A stretch of DNA of 64,000 nt from Tomocerus qinae (taxonomy: Eukaryota; Arthropoda; Collembola; Entomobryomorpha; Tomoceridae): contig CM034548.1 of the NCBI GenBank assembly GCA_020055645.1, positions 14,570,001-14,634,000 on the forward strand. The letters are read 5' to 3'. A program made the translations under genes and the position numbers. Positions 1 to 11,899 of this stretch are shown here, in pieces (position 1 is the first letter of the stretch; each line of letters opens with the position of its first letter). The notes beneath the pieces were generated by a model. The model was not told the origin of the DNA. It was given only the letters and a program-made list of their open reading frames with translations, and did no database searches.

Positions 1-3000
1 TCGGAGGAAATTCGCGGATTGTTGATCGCTGCATATGTCCTCTTTCCAATCTAGGATCGCTATGGCGTTCCACGTCCATTCTCGAGTCAGGCTTGCTGCT
101 CTCATGTCTCGGTGGCCTACAACCCCAATTTGATACTATGTAACATCAACATCATAAATAGCCAAAAATATTTTTTTAAAGTATTCATTTCATACGGAAA
201 ATCATCAGCGCGTCCAGCACTTTCGAATCTTCGAACATCAGAAATCGAAGATTTCTTTCTATCCACATAATCTTTTTCCTCGGGGAACGAGCGTTTTAGG
301 ACACGACGACTTTGTTCTTCAATTTTCATTTGAGCTCGTCGTAGCTCTTCACGCTCTTTCTCAATCTTTTCTCGCTCCGCTCGTTGTCTCTCCCTCTCGA
401 GGCGGATAAGCTCCATTTTATCTCGTTCTACTTTTTCCCGTTCTAGACGAAGTTTTTGACGCTCTCTACACATATTTATTTATTCAGGTAATAGTTGGCT
501 GGTAACTAGTTTATCTAAATGTTTACTTGTTTTAATAAATGTATGTAATAAAATGTAATAAAATGTATAAAAATGGTGTGGGATAAACTTGGACGGGGAA
601 ATGACCTTCTCCATGTTAGATATGGGGTTTTTCTGTCCCATTCTTCTTCCTCAAGAATTTTCATTGTAGCTAACTGAATAGGTCTGAAAAACTGGCGTTC
701 ATACCTTTCTAGAATAACGAACTCATCCTGATTTCTCTTTTCGATCATCCTTTGCTTCTCTTCTTCCTCCCTTCGACGACGTTCCCTCTCCCGAATTTTC
801 CTCTCATGTTCCCGCATACGTTCTCTTTCTCTATGTTCCTGTAGCGTGAGATATAAAATAATTAAAATTACTAAATACATTCTTCAATTTAAAATATAAT
901 GAAAACTTTCACGTCATGAAAGTTGGCTACAAATTCCAATACACAAATTAGTTCCACACACAATAAAGTGTAGTAATGAAATTTTGTAGACTAAAAGCTG
1001 TAAATTGTGAAATACGGTTGCAAAACTGATTGAAACCCTTAAATGATCAACTTGTCAGTCTTGAAATACATCTACAAGCAACACACCAAAATCCCTTATA
1101 TAGTAATAAACAGACACTTTGTCAAGAGTAAGGAAGGCAATTAGGACACTCAAAAATAAAAATTGAAATGAATAACCGCTGAACTATAGAAGGGATCTTA
1201 GTAAATATTATAACTGAAGGAAGACGATTTAATATTGTACGCAAGTTATTCCCATACTCGGGATATTATAGATATATAGTAAACATTACTCGGATTTTGT
1301 CAAACGTGAGACAAGGTCTTGAAGGATTTATTTGCGGTGGTGGTCGTCCTCCTCGTCCTCTGTACGGATACGAAGACGACGATGACGACGACGACGAGTG
1401 CATAGTAGGACGGTTATATACAGATCGATAAGGTGCACTCGAAGATGAAGGCTCACTCCCTCGATGGTAGCCCCCAGGCTTAGTAGCATTAAACCTCCGT
1501 CGGTCAAAATGTGTTGACCTCGAATCCTTCCGAAAGTCACTTTTCCGCTCCTCGGGATTCGGACCTCGACTCTCTCCAGATTTATTTCCGTCTCTGTGGC
1601 TGTCCGACGAGGAGGGTTTACTTTTAGTCTTCTCCGACTCGCCCTTTCCATCTTTAGACGAAGACTTTTTATCCTTATCCTTATCCTGCTTAGCATGGCG
1701 TTCTTTAGCTTTGTCCTTTTTATCCTTATCCAAACCTCCTTTAAGGGGGGCCTTGTCTTTCGGTCTCACGAACTCCGAGTCTTTCCCCTTGTCCTTCTCT
1801 TTAGATTCAATGACAATTGACTCCGAGTCTTTTTTGCCGGTACTGTCCCCTTTTCTGGACGTTGTGTGGCTTTCACTTTCAGTAGTATTGTTTTGGTCGG
1901 ATTTAATACTGTTTTTCGCATTGGTATCGTCGACAGAAGCCTATAATATTATATATTTAGTATTTCTACACGGACTCTAACTTGAATACTAAATTGAGTT
2001 GAAATAGGAAGATCACGCTATCAGAAAAATATATTTTTGGAAGGCTAATTAAGAAGTATTACTTTAGAATAAAGAGCATAACAATGGATAGTGATCTACC
2101 ACAATTTCTAAATTAGAAGATGAAACAGATTGTGGGATATGCATTATATAATACGTAAAGTGCAGATACTTTTTCCACGGTAAGTTGATGGCCATGGATG
2201 CTGAATTCCGACGATAGACATTTTTCCATGTCCTCTTCTAAAGCCATTTGAACCTGAGCGAATCTCAATCCTGATGCTTTAGTATTGGACATTACTTTTA
2301 CGCCAAGGATCTACATAGCCATCAAAATTTTAATATACGACGCATAGAAGTAGATGAGTGGCCATCGTCGCCACCATTAATTCCTTCCCTTCATGAGTGC
2401 AAGCAAATACCTTTCCATGTTTTTGAAATATGGTTTTGATATTGATGGCGGTGCAATCCGCACACAATCCATTGACAACGAGTAAATGCCCGTCCTTCGG
2501 TTTAGCGTCGTTCTGCCCTACTGCAACAGTTACGATCTCATTCTGCTGACTTCCTTTCGCTGCGACAAAATTGTTTGTAATAATACCATAGTTGATTCAA
2601 CGCAGCTCATTTTATTCAATCAGCGTAAACGTTATCTATTATTTCGAAGTGGGTTTAAACTTTAAATACCTTCTTCACTTTTCTCGGGCTTGGCGTCTTT
2701 TGCTGCAGTGCTTGAGCACTGTGGGCTGTACAAAAATAGTAATCAAAATACTCTTACACAGGACAAAGTGTTCTTATGTTATGTACTCTACGTATAAAAT
2801 AATAGTTTATACTTGCTACACAGATAAAAATTGAAAACCTGTACCAAACGGTTTTTGTTGAAGTAAATAATTAATATTAGGTTAGTGATCAATGATTTTG
2901 ATGCAAACCCTGTTGGTTACCACCAAATTATTCTTGCTTGTTTTTGTAGTGTATGCCATTGTAGAAAGATTTATACAGTCGGTATGTCAGAACATCTGCA

Positions 3001-6000
3001 ACATACAACTGTCCCTTCCAAATCCAACAGTTAAATTGACAGTTTTCTCCTGAAGGGATTACTCCAATTTGTGCAGAAATTTTTGATGTCTGTCCATTTT
3101 TCGTACGTTTTCAGACATGCTACATCAATCTAGGCTAAGTGCTCGTCTTAGGAAATAAATAAACATTACTTTGCAGTCGTTGATGTACATTTCCAGTTTG
3201 AAAACGCCGAAGGCAGTAGCAGGTTTACAAAGTAATATTACATCCTCAGTGAATTGCAGTCATCATCAGAGTGCTTTTATCCTCGGTTTATAACAGGGTA
3301 GCTTTTAGTCTCCATTAGCTAATATGCTGCACCAACCCATTCCGTTCCTCGATTGATTTCCGTAAACATTATCATCCGTATTGTTCAAAATCAGATTCGA
3401 CTTGCAACTATCGTCATTGGTGTTAAACCGTTAGAAAATTATGAGCTGTAAATTCCGTCTTGAGTTTCTTTGACGCGTTACAGTTGCAGAGATGCATTTT
3501 ACTTTACGTACTTCGTTACTTCGGCTTACATTTCCAACATAACTAATGTAATGAAGATTTCTCGGAGAACTCACAATCGGCATTAATATATATTGTACCG
3601 TTTTTTGCATCAAAATCATTGATAAATCAAAACTTAAGGCGGAGAGAAGACTCATTGTCAACAAATCAGAATTTTGAATAATAAAATTATTCATAAAGTA
3701 TTTTCTAAAAGAAATACTTACAACTGATTAGGTTAAAAATTAAACCCCATTTTGTTGACTTTACAGTAGCATTAAATATTTCAATTTCAATGTAAAATTA
3801 TCCTGACTCCTAAGTTTTTAAATATTTTGCTACATTTCAAAATATTGTATTTACAATATGGAGACAAAGAACTGAAGACATTAGTTAATAACAATTAATT
3901 TATTACCATTTGAAACACTCTGAAAAGTAATTGACTGACATTGAAACAAGCTGACTTTGAAGTTAAATGTTCTAAGCCTAAGCCTTGCTCCTATACCTGA
4001 TCTGACCAACCAAGTTAATTTCATTTCTGTTGAAATTAAGCAATTGGATTTCAATGTCATCATGACCAGGATTTGGCTGACAATTTCCCATTTTTCTGTT
4101 CCATTAGGAATGATAAAATTGTCTTAAAAGCATCCAATCGTGGAATATTACAATGAGAAAGTCGATAATATATATAGTAAGATAGCCCGCTCTGTAAAAA
4201 CTGACAGCAACAGGACTACTAGGTGTGACTAACTTTTAATAGGTTGCAGTCAAGCCCAATTACGAAGATTTTACTATTAGTAGTAGAGCGCAATAAGTCA
4301 AAATGATAAACTAATACTATCTCTTCAAACTGAATATTTGTTCAAAACTATTTCGAACTTGCATAAGATAGACTTTTAAGAAATTAATGTTAAATAAAAA
4401 TGTTAATGAAATAAGCAAAAACACCAACAGCAAAAATAAATGTCTCATTGGTGAAAGTACTACTAAAATTGCAAGCATACCTTTCCGAAACAGAATCAGT
4501 TGGCTCCATATCCAAATCAATGCACTCAATCGACGATTTTTCCTCAACCGAACTTTTTCCATCCTCTGTTAGATCATTTTCTGAGACACTTGATTTACCA
4601 CCATCGGTTTGATTATCTTCCTTATCAATTTCTTCTGAATATTCATCATCATCTTAAAAATCAAAATATTATTATTATATTCTAAGCTCAAACGACTGAA
4701 ATCATTTATTTCAATCTATAAACCAGTATAAACATATAATTACATTTAAATATATATTGTACCTTTTTCTGAAGGTGCTAGGAAATTCTGAAAAAACAGA
4801 AAAAATTATTTTTTACTGAAAACCATTTATAATCAACCGTTTTAGAACTCTAGAAGACTATTTTTTACATACATATTCCGTTTCTTCTTCACCCACAGTC
4901 AATTTGAGCTCTTGATCAGCGTCCTGCGTGATAATAAAATTATAATTATAATAATAATAATACTCTTTGATGGGGGTATCAATAATCAAATGATTTGCCT
5001 CATTGCTTAAATTGTACTTAAACTCACATCGTCTTGTGCTATATTGTTAATAACAGCTGCGTCTTCTTCTACTATATTGGTCTCTGTCTCCGCCTCTTCG
5101 TCCTCCACTTCAATCTCTTCATCCTGATTGACGACTTCTGACAGATTAGGAGTTTCGGGCTCAGTCTTGGCCTCAGTTTCCACTTCGGGTGGGCATTCCT
5201 CCGCTGTTTTTGTGTCTTCCATCTCCGCGCTCGTTTTCTCGACTACCACGTCATCGGAAACTTGTACATTCTCTGAAGAGTCTTGTGTTTCCGCATCAGA
5301 ATCGTTGTCTTCATTTTCGACCTTGATAACTGCTAAAATACGCCAAGTTACAAAACATTTTAATGGCAGCAATCAAATCTATCTATAGCATGCATATTGT
5401 GTATATGTATATTCTGAAGCAAAATCACTTCATGGGCACTCATTTTATGGAGGTAGTAATAGGCTAGGTATTCACTACATGACTACCTTATGGCACTTTC
5501 TAATTGGTGCATTCTATCCAGAACTCGCCCATGTTTCTCTAACTCTGTGTATGTATCTCGTGATGCATACGCACGGCACATTATATTATTATTTTATTGG
5601 TTTATTTGAAACCAATGCGTTCCATTTCCTAGTGATTAATACTTCTCGTCTGCAAAGCATAGCTCAACAGAAGCTGGGAATTCCATAGTGACTTTTATTC
5701 ATCAATAAAATGAAATGCATATAATCAGTGAAGACCCATTACCTTTCGGAGATTCTGTGGAAGCTTCTAGAGATTTGTCATCATCAGCTACCCAATCCTC
5801 AGGATTGTTACCTTCCTTTATTATGGCCTATAAAAATAAAAATTATTACGGTGTTATGCTAATTTAAATAATATAAGATGGACTTAAAATCTCTACTATT
5901 TTTAGATTTAATGGGATTGAAAGGAAATATATAAAGTTGTGCAGTGAGATGATTTTTTTTCGCTTATGAAGAAGTCGACGAAAAAATTGAAAGGCTTAAA

Positions 6001-6372
6001 ATTTTTATTGGGTATTTATTCATTTCAGATCATTTGGAATCGATTTGGGGCTGGCCAGTTTTTGAGTGGCACACCCCTGCCCGCCCCCTGAATCCGAAGA
6101 CGGAATTTAAATCTATTACTTCGTTCAATAGTCAATGTTTGGAATTTATTGGTGCATGGACCAAATGGTAGACAAACAGACGGACAACCCCTTCCATAAA
6201 GTAATCTACCGATTTCTCAATAATAAATTAGATACAAAATGATGTGATTGGTTACCTCTTCCAAGCGTTGAATTAGTTGTGCTTTTACTCCTTTAACATC
6301 CAAATTTCGCTTTCTCAACTCCTTGCGAATATCCGCAACTTTTAAGTCCGCTATTTTCTTTGACTCAGGCAT
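1..6372 (-). CDS. SAFB: Scaffold attachment factor B (SAFB/SLTM) homologue, 3' end outside window
   Basis: Nuclear protein of the SAFB/SLTM family, which binds AT-rich scaffold-attachment DNA and RNA. Coding exons, all GT-AG and phase-consistent: 6372-6256, 5827-5743, 5332-5028, 4923-4873, 4787-4763, 4652-4481, 2725-2670, 2559-2411, 2310-2170, 1940-1290, 838-606, 465-196, 116-1 (open at the edge), about 790 residues so far versus roughly 915 in human SAFB. Domains in order: SAP box (about residues 3-40, [17 protein letters not shown]); long acidic Glu/Asp region (about 40-270); RRM (about 294-367) with RNP2-like LLVVNGL and weak RNP1 LRFAQVQM; Lys/Ser-rich region with a poly-Ser run (368-584); Arg/Glu-rich helix beginning FDKIREHRERER and ending near [10 protein letters not shown]. 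This domain order is diagnostic. The start is the first ATG before the SAP box, just downstream of an acceptor at 6387. SAFB and SLTM cannot be told apart from this. Confidence 0.93.
4763..4787 (-). other. 25-base microexon of the SAFB homologue
   Basis: The microexon has a strong acceptor (TCTGTTTTTTCAG) and a GTACAA donor. It enters in phase 0 and leaves in phase 1, encoding NFLAPSEK plus the first base of an Asp codon completed by the exon at 4652. Skipping it would shift the frame of the next exon, so within this model it is constitutive. Confidence 0.7.
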
Positions 6373-6515
6373 GCTTTTAATTACACCTGGACACAAATGA
6401 CAGAAAACACATTATAAAAACATATAAATCCTTGAATGTAGAATTTATTGCGGAAAAGTTGAAACCATAATTTTTAATAAAATAAATCATAAATATTAGC
6501 AATTAAAAACCTTAC

Positions 6516-6650
6516 CAACACCACGTTTGTGACAGGCTGATAAAAGCCGATATAACTTTTTTGTCTTTTTTGAGTCACTGAGAACACACTAACTTACAGT
6601 CTTCACATCAGACGATGTCTAGGAAATTATTGTCTTTCGTCTGTGAGATC
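6516..6650 (-). other. Likely 5' UTR exon and promoter-proximal region of the SAFB homologue
   Basis: On the minus strand a good donor (TTG|GTAAGG) ends a putative non-coding exon at 6516, and a matching acceptor (CCAG|GTG) at 6388-6387 precedes the SAP-encoding ATG at 6372. The intron would be about 130 bases. The transcription start is not visible; the upper limit of about 6650 is a guess from spacing. Confidence 0.45.
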
Positions 6651-6724
6651 TAATGAAAAAAGAAAATTATTTATTTCGATTCCAAACCAATAAACTATAC
6701 ATCTACACATTTATTATATTAAAC

Positions 6725-7190
6725 TAGTAACCCCCAGCATGCATGACTCAATTTCGAAAGGTAGACAATAATCATGCGTATTGAATATTGAATTTCGAAA
6801 GATTAATATACGCCTCAACATTATGGTTGGGTTTCAAATTATGCTAATTAATGCTAACCCAGAGTGTAGTTGGTTTTTTTAGGTAATATACATATTGGTT
6901 CGCCCTACCGCACATAGTGACATACATAGGTAGGTAAATTTATTGCTTTATCTAAGACGGCGGTTATAATATAGAATAGCAATCACTGTATTATAATCGT
7001 AGACTTGATAAAGCAATAATTTACCTACCTATCTATATATCTATGTATGAATGTATGTATGTCTGGTTGGGCGATCGTAAAAGCAAAATGCATATTACAA
7101 AATAATGAACTAAGCTCTGGGTTAGTATTAGCATATTTTGAAATTCAACCAAAATATTGACACTTAAATCTTTCGAAATTCAATAGCAGC
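6725..7190. mobile_element. Foldback/MITE-like element, family A, copy 1
   Basis: A nested, imperfect inverted repeat with no coding potential. Paired arms: TTGAATTTCGAAAGATT (6788-6804) with its complement at 7167-7183; the stretch 6827-6864 with 7115-7149; and AGGTAGGTAAATTTATTGC (about 6929) with its complement at about 7007-7030, leaving a loop near 6980. The left segment, from TAGTAACCCCCAGCAT through TTTCGAAAGG, recurs near 23671, so this is a family rather than a chance palindrome. The transposon superfamily is not clear and no convincing target-site duplication was found. Confidence 0.6.
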
Positions 7191-8297
7191 TCTGCTCTAG
7201 TGGCCTAGTAATAGTAAAATGCTGATTGTTGAAATAATTGACCAACTGAAAATAAGCGATTCTACAAGACAATCCACAGAAAATAGGAAGCAATAAACAA
7301 CTTAAAACTCAACACCAAGTCCAAAGGTCTACCACTAGGTACTCAAGACTCAATACACACTCAACAAACACCCTTCACCCTACAAACATACGACATACAC
7401 TCAGACAACCGGAAGCAGAGAACTACGTTTAACATTTAAATAACTACGAAAATAATATTCATTTGTTTTTTGATTCCGCTTTGCTTTTTATCATAAATCA
7501 TTATACCATTCCAAAGGCTTTAATTGTTAATATTTACATAGTTAATTACAAGTAATTATAATAAAAATTGCGTCAATAAAATAGCAGCAGTAATCAGTGC
7601 AGAGGAGACTCTTAATACGCCTCTGTCACCTGCACATACAACAATTGACAATATAGTAGATGTAATGCATATAGCCCGATAGCCCCCGACCGATTAGTTG
7701 CTAGCTGTCGGATACTAACAACTAATGACCAAAAAATTTTTCTAAAACGTTATTTTTAATTGCTGATTGTAAATAAAAATGCAACTTACTAACCAAACTA
7801 CTGATGCTACTTGTGCTGAGTGCCGCTGGCTGACTAACAATAGCCGAAGCACATCCAGTTGAAATACAAAAAAAATATTGTCACTAAATTGGGAAGTATA
7901 CATAGAAAGAATTGGTTACTTTGCGTCAACTTTTTACTTCTGCAAAGTTTTCCAAACAGGTACTTTCAACAGTTACGGAAATATATAACTGTGAAAACGA
8001 AAACAGAAAATCAAAACATCATTGTCACTAGTTTTATTCGATCCTACACGCTATTGAACCAACTAACAACTGAGCCCTATAAATACCCCTTCACCTTCTT
8101 CAAGTCAAGTATTAAGTAAAAATGTTACTGTAGATGGCGGAAGATGTTCGATTCGCGGTCAGAAAGTTTACAGATTCAATAATACATAGGCCCAATATTA
8201 TACAGACTACTTAATTCAAGACTCAAGACAACACCACAGAGCTGGGCAACTTGAGAAACTACAGTACAATCAGATGATTCAGTCAGAATCAGAATAA

Positions 8298-9199
8298 CAG
8301 TCAGGGAGTTAGCTCTTTCCCTGGCTCTTTTATAGCCAGATTTGGCTCCAAAAAAGGAGCTAGTTCTAGCTCCTTAAGCGCTAATATTGGCTCTGTTTTT
8401 TGAAACCCACGAAGGAAACTAAAACTACTTTTCCGTCCGAAACTGGACGGTTGGTAGTGAAGCTACCCGACATTTGACAAAATTAGCAAAGAAAGCATGC
8501 ATCTATCTACCCACAGTGTTAACCTAATGAGAAAGAGGATTGTTATAATTCTTCATTCTTTCCGATTTTCGATATACCACCTCCTTTACTCAGGCCACCA
8601 CCCCCCCCCCAATAGTCGAAAAGCAAGGTTGAAACTACTCCGAAACTACTCGACCGATACGAATCATTATTATTGATATACTGAGAAAATTGTAACTTGA
8701 GTCACACAGTACTGGGCCTCTAGTTTTATATAATTATTTTAAATTGTGTTAAGAAAATATTCGTCATATTGCATAGTTTTCTGCATTTTGTACTACACCA
8801 TATTTATACGTCGGCTGCGTACACGATACAGCTTTCGTGTCCGGCCCAATCTCCTTTGTTTAATTTTTCTGAGATGTGATCTGAAAGAGTTGGTTGTAGA
8901 ATGCATTCTATTATAGGAACCAAAAAATCCATCGGTGAAAAGATAGATTTTGACACGCTCTTTCCAATGGTGATGGTTAGAATGAAATCGGTCGTTGGCT
9001 TTTTTGGCTCTGGAGGTTTTGGTGAAATAATTTGATAGAAGAGCTACTTTCAGCGCCTTAGGAGCTACAATTTTGTGTAAAAAGAGCCAGTTCTGGCTCC
9101 AGAAGCCAATATTAGCGCCATAAGAGCTAGATCCAGCTCCTTTTTTAGGAGCTAAATCTGGCTACAAAAGAGCCAGGGAAAGAGCTAACTCCCTGACTG
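8298..9199. mobile_element. Non-autonomous DNA transposon (MITE), hAT-like termini
   Basis: About 900 bp bounded by terminal inverted repeats of about 97 bp (8298-8394 and 9103-9199) beginning CAGTCAGGGAGTTAGC. The arms differ at only about ten positions. The interior and arms are rich in AGCTCC/GGCTC motifs, as in some hAT MITEs, and hold no ORF. Flanks are AATAA on both sides (8293-8297, 9200-9204), compatible with a 5-bp duplication or a decayed 8-bp one (6 of 8 matching). hAT assignment rests on the CAG-G-type ends and is tentative. Confidence 0.75.
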
Positions 9200-9218
9200 A
9201 ATAATAATATTCAGAATT

Positions 9219-9538
9219 CAGATTTAGATCTAGGGGACTTTCTAGTTTCTCCGAAGGCAGACTAAATAATTGTTGAATTTAAGCAGCGATACCTTGTTGT
9301 ATGTGTTGCCGGTCACTATTTTCGCCTCTTTTATGACCTAACCAAATAAAAGATAAACTATTTTTAATTAGGTTAGGTCAAAAAAGACCGAAAAATAGTG
9401 ACCGGCAACGAGGTACTGATTGTTATTTTATGATGATGATGATTTAGAATTAATTTTGATGATAATAATCTGCCTTCGGGAACTTTTTGGAAACATAAAA
9501 AAGGATACTAGAAAGTCCCCTAGATCAGATTTAGATGA
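9219..9538. repeat. Two nested inverted repeats (possible MITE within a MITE)
   Basis: Outer arms: ATCTAGGGGACTTTCTAGT (9228-9246) pairs with 9507-9525, and CCGAAGGCAGA (9251-9261) pairs with 9469-9479. Inner arms: GTTGCCGGTCACTATTTTCG and following bases (9305-9342) pair with 9372-9409, around a loop of about 30 bases. The different spacing and sequence of the two systems suggest one short palindromic element inserted into another. There is no coding capacity. It begins about 20 bases from the end of the 8298-9199 element. Confidence 0.6.
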
Positions 9539-9539
9539 C

Positions 9540-11400
9540 AGAGAGGAAACAATACTAACCGGAGTAAAAAAGTTCAAAGTCCCCTTGAACTTTGAACTTA
9601 TCCAATCATTTTTTCACAAAAATTACAGAAAAGGATGAAATAATCATCATTAGTGTTGGCACAAAGACATGTAAAATTTAGTTTCAAATGGTTTGAAAAA
9701 ATAAAATTTTCAGCTATGTATTTCGTCCATATACCAGATCACACACTATAGCTTCGTGTCAAAAAACCTATCAGTCTTTGCTATTGCTCTAGGGGTGCTT
9801 GGGGTGCTTTCTTGGCCTCTTTGGTTGCCGAACTTAATATTGAGTATGATTAATAAAATAATGAGTAGGAAGCATGAATACATATTTCCTATTCCCTGCA
9901 GGTTTTGAGTTATAATTATAGTTAAACACGAAGCAAAACAAAACAGCAACCAGGTACCCTTAAGTACCTGGTAAGTAAAATTATTATAGATTATAAAGTG
10001 ATCAATTTACTTTACTTCGCCGTAGAGGACAATAATTGTAGACCAAAAATGCCTTAGAAAGGTATATTCAATTTTTATAAAAATATTCCCACAATTTTCG
10101 ATGCTAGGAAGGGAGCAAATCCTAGAAAACTTGTCGTAATAATAGTTCAAATTTAACATCATTGCGTTTAGGCTCTTGCTAAGGAGAGATAATATGACTA
10201 CCTATATACTACGTTGAAAAGATACTTCCCACTACGTGACTTTTAGAGAAGTCATCTCGAGTCTCAGTCATGTGACCCTTTATTAAGTGAATCTAGTTAA
10301 TCTTCCCAATACCACCTTACCAATGGAAGTCAACCCAAGACTCTTCCCAAGATGAAAGACTAGCATAAAGATTCTTCCCTGACCACATGGCTAACTAAAG
10401 TCCATGATTAAGTCATTTCAAGACTTCTCAGTCGATCGACTCTAAAAATGTCAACTGAAGACTCAAATATTTTATGTTAATTGTTATGAATCAAAAGGCT
10501 GGAAGCATATAAGATATTTAACTGAAGACTCTTTCAAAATCGACCGACAGTTATAGTTATAACTATAAATCAACTAAATACTCTTTCCTATATCAACTTA
10601 TGGATTTAAGTCATCTTAAGACAGTTCCCATGTTTGAAAGGCGAGTTTTGGAAGAGTCTTTTGAGTTAGTCATCTTCGAGAAGAAGAGTCTTTCCCCATC
10701 CCTGGTCAGGTTTGAATATTTTAAACTGTACAACAAGTCTAACTTTTCAATGATTTTAAATTTTACCTAGAAAATTCAGTTAAACTAGATAAGTATGATA
10801 AAAACAATATTAATGTACAGAATGCAGGTACTTACAAGGTAAAGGTACTAGATAGAGATGGTGGATGAGATTTACATTTAATACTGATACGGCTTTCGGT
10901 GCTTCATGTAATTATGATATGGAAAACATGGCAATAACATCTGTCCTGACACTGAATTTTTGGTAAATGTCTTCTAACAAAAATAGTACATAGTTTAGTA
11001 TACAAATGAAGTTCCTTTTCTGTTTCAGACATAAGAGAATCATAAATCATATCAATGCATGCCAGCAAAGCAGCAAAATCAAGCAGATAGCAGAGTGAAA
11101 ATTGTACCTAATTCCTTTTAGGTTTGATGAATATCGAATATTTATACTAATCAAGGTTAAAAATAATTTTAAACTGAACAAATATATTTGTTTTTGATAT
11201 TAAAATTACTAAAAAAATAATATGCTGCATGTAATTTGAAAATTTTGTTTAGATTTTGGTTTTAATTCTGCACAAATGTAGAACTAATTACCATATAAAA
11301 TTAATCACAACTGCTCAGCTAAGAACAACTCTATGGAAGTACAATGGTTAAAAGACGACGATACAGATAATTTGTATATATAAATTCAAACACCAGCAAA
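9540..11400. other. Spacer between SAFB and MZT1 genes; short palindromes and quasi-repeats
   Basis: No gene is supported. Small palindromes include the paired GTTCAAAG/CTTTGAAC at about 9571-9597 and a near-palindrome CCAGGTACCC/AAGTACCTGG at about 9951-9971. From about 10200 to 10720 there are many loosely repeated AAGTCATC and AAGACTCTT motifs in both orientations, perhaps the remains of a repeat element. The rest is AT-rich spacer that also includes the MZT1 3' UTR. Confidence 0.4.
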
Positions 11401-11419
11401 ATTTACATTTAATGGTATT

Positions 11420-11698
11420 CTAATAATTTCCATTTATGGAGTAGTGACCACTGGAAGTTTGAGCTTTTTTTTGTCGCCAATGCTTAATCAATTGGGCCAA
11501 GGCATGAGGATCAACTCCTTCTTCACATAAACGAAGACAAGATCCTAATGATTTCGCATCCAGGCCGGTGTTTAAAATGTCAGACATTTCCTTGATGATT
11601 CTAAATGTTTCACTAGCCTCTTCAGTTAAACGTCTTTTCCTATCCTCTTCTGCTGATTTGTCACCGTTCCCCATCGATTGTCCTGATGAAGTAGACAT
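11420..11698 (-). CDS. MZT1: Mitotic-spindle organizing protein 1 (MOZART1)
   Basis: A 92-residue protein in one coding exon. MOZART1 binds gamma-tubulin complex proteins (GCP N-termini) and helps recruit and activate the gamma-tubulin ring complex at centrosomes and spindle poles. The conserved core occupies about residues 28-70 and contains the hallmark ILNTGLDAKSLGSCLRLCEE and GVDPHALAQLIKHWR, which align with the human core [20 protein letters not shown] and GINPEALSSVIKELR. The N-terminus is a Ser/Gly-rich tail of about 25 residues, and the C-terminal tail is short, as in other animals; human MZT1 is about 82 residues. The ATG at 11698 lies two bases inside an acceptor (GTTTTCAG at about 11702), so at least one 5' UTR exon lies upstream, with a possible donor (TTA|GTAAGA) near 11892. 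Identification is secure; the UTR structure is inferred. Confidence 0.95.
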   Translation of the reverse strand: MSTSSGQSMGNGDKSAEEDRKRRLTEEASETFRIIKEMSDILNTGLDAKSLGSCLRLCEEGVDPHALAQLIKHWRQKKAQTSSGHYSINGNY

Positions 11699-11899
11699 TT
11701 CTGAAAACGGTGTCAAATAAATGTATCAATATGCATAAACGCTAAATCTATCTAATATTTCTGTGATTTTCCTTTATCATTTATGCTTTAGATTTAGACT
11801 TAGACTATACTATTAACTAATTTGCAAATTGTCTATTTACTGTTATTCTTATTCAGATACTGATTTTTGATAAATAATTAATTTTTTTCTTACTAAGTT

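Noticed and set aside
1328-1696. Arg-rich ORF overlapping the SAFB Lys/Ser exon in another frame
   Set aside because: Shadow of the real exon; the Lys/Ser frame joins both neighbouring exons in phase.
7859-8119. 86-codon plus-strand ORF
   Set aside because: Lys/Asn/Ile-rich frame expected by chance in AT-rich DNA; no homology recognised.
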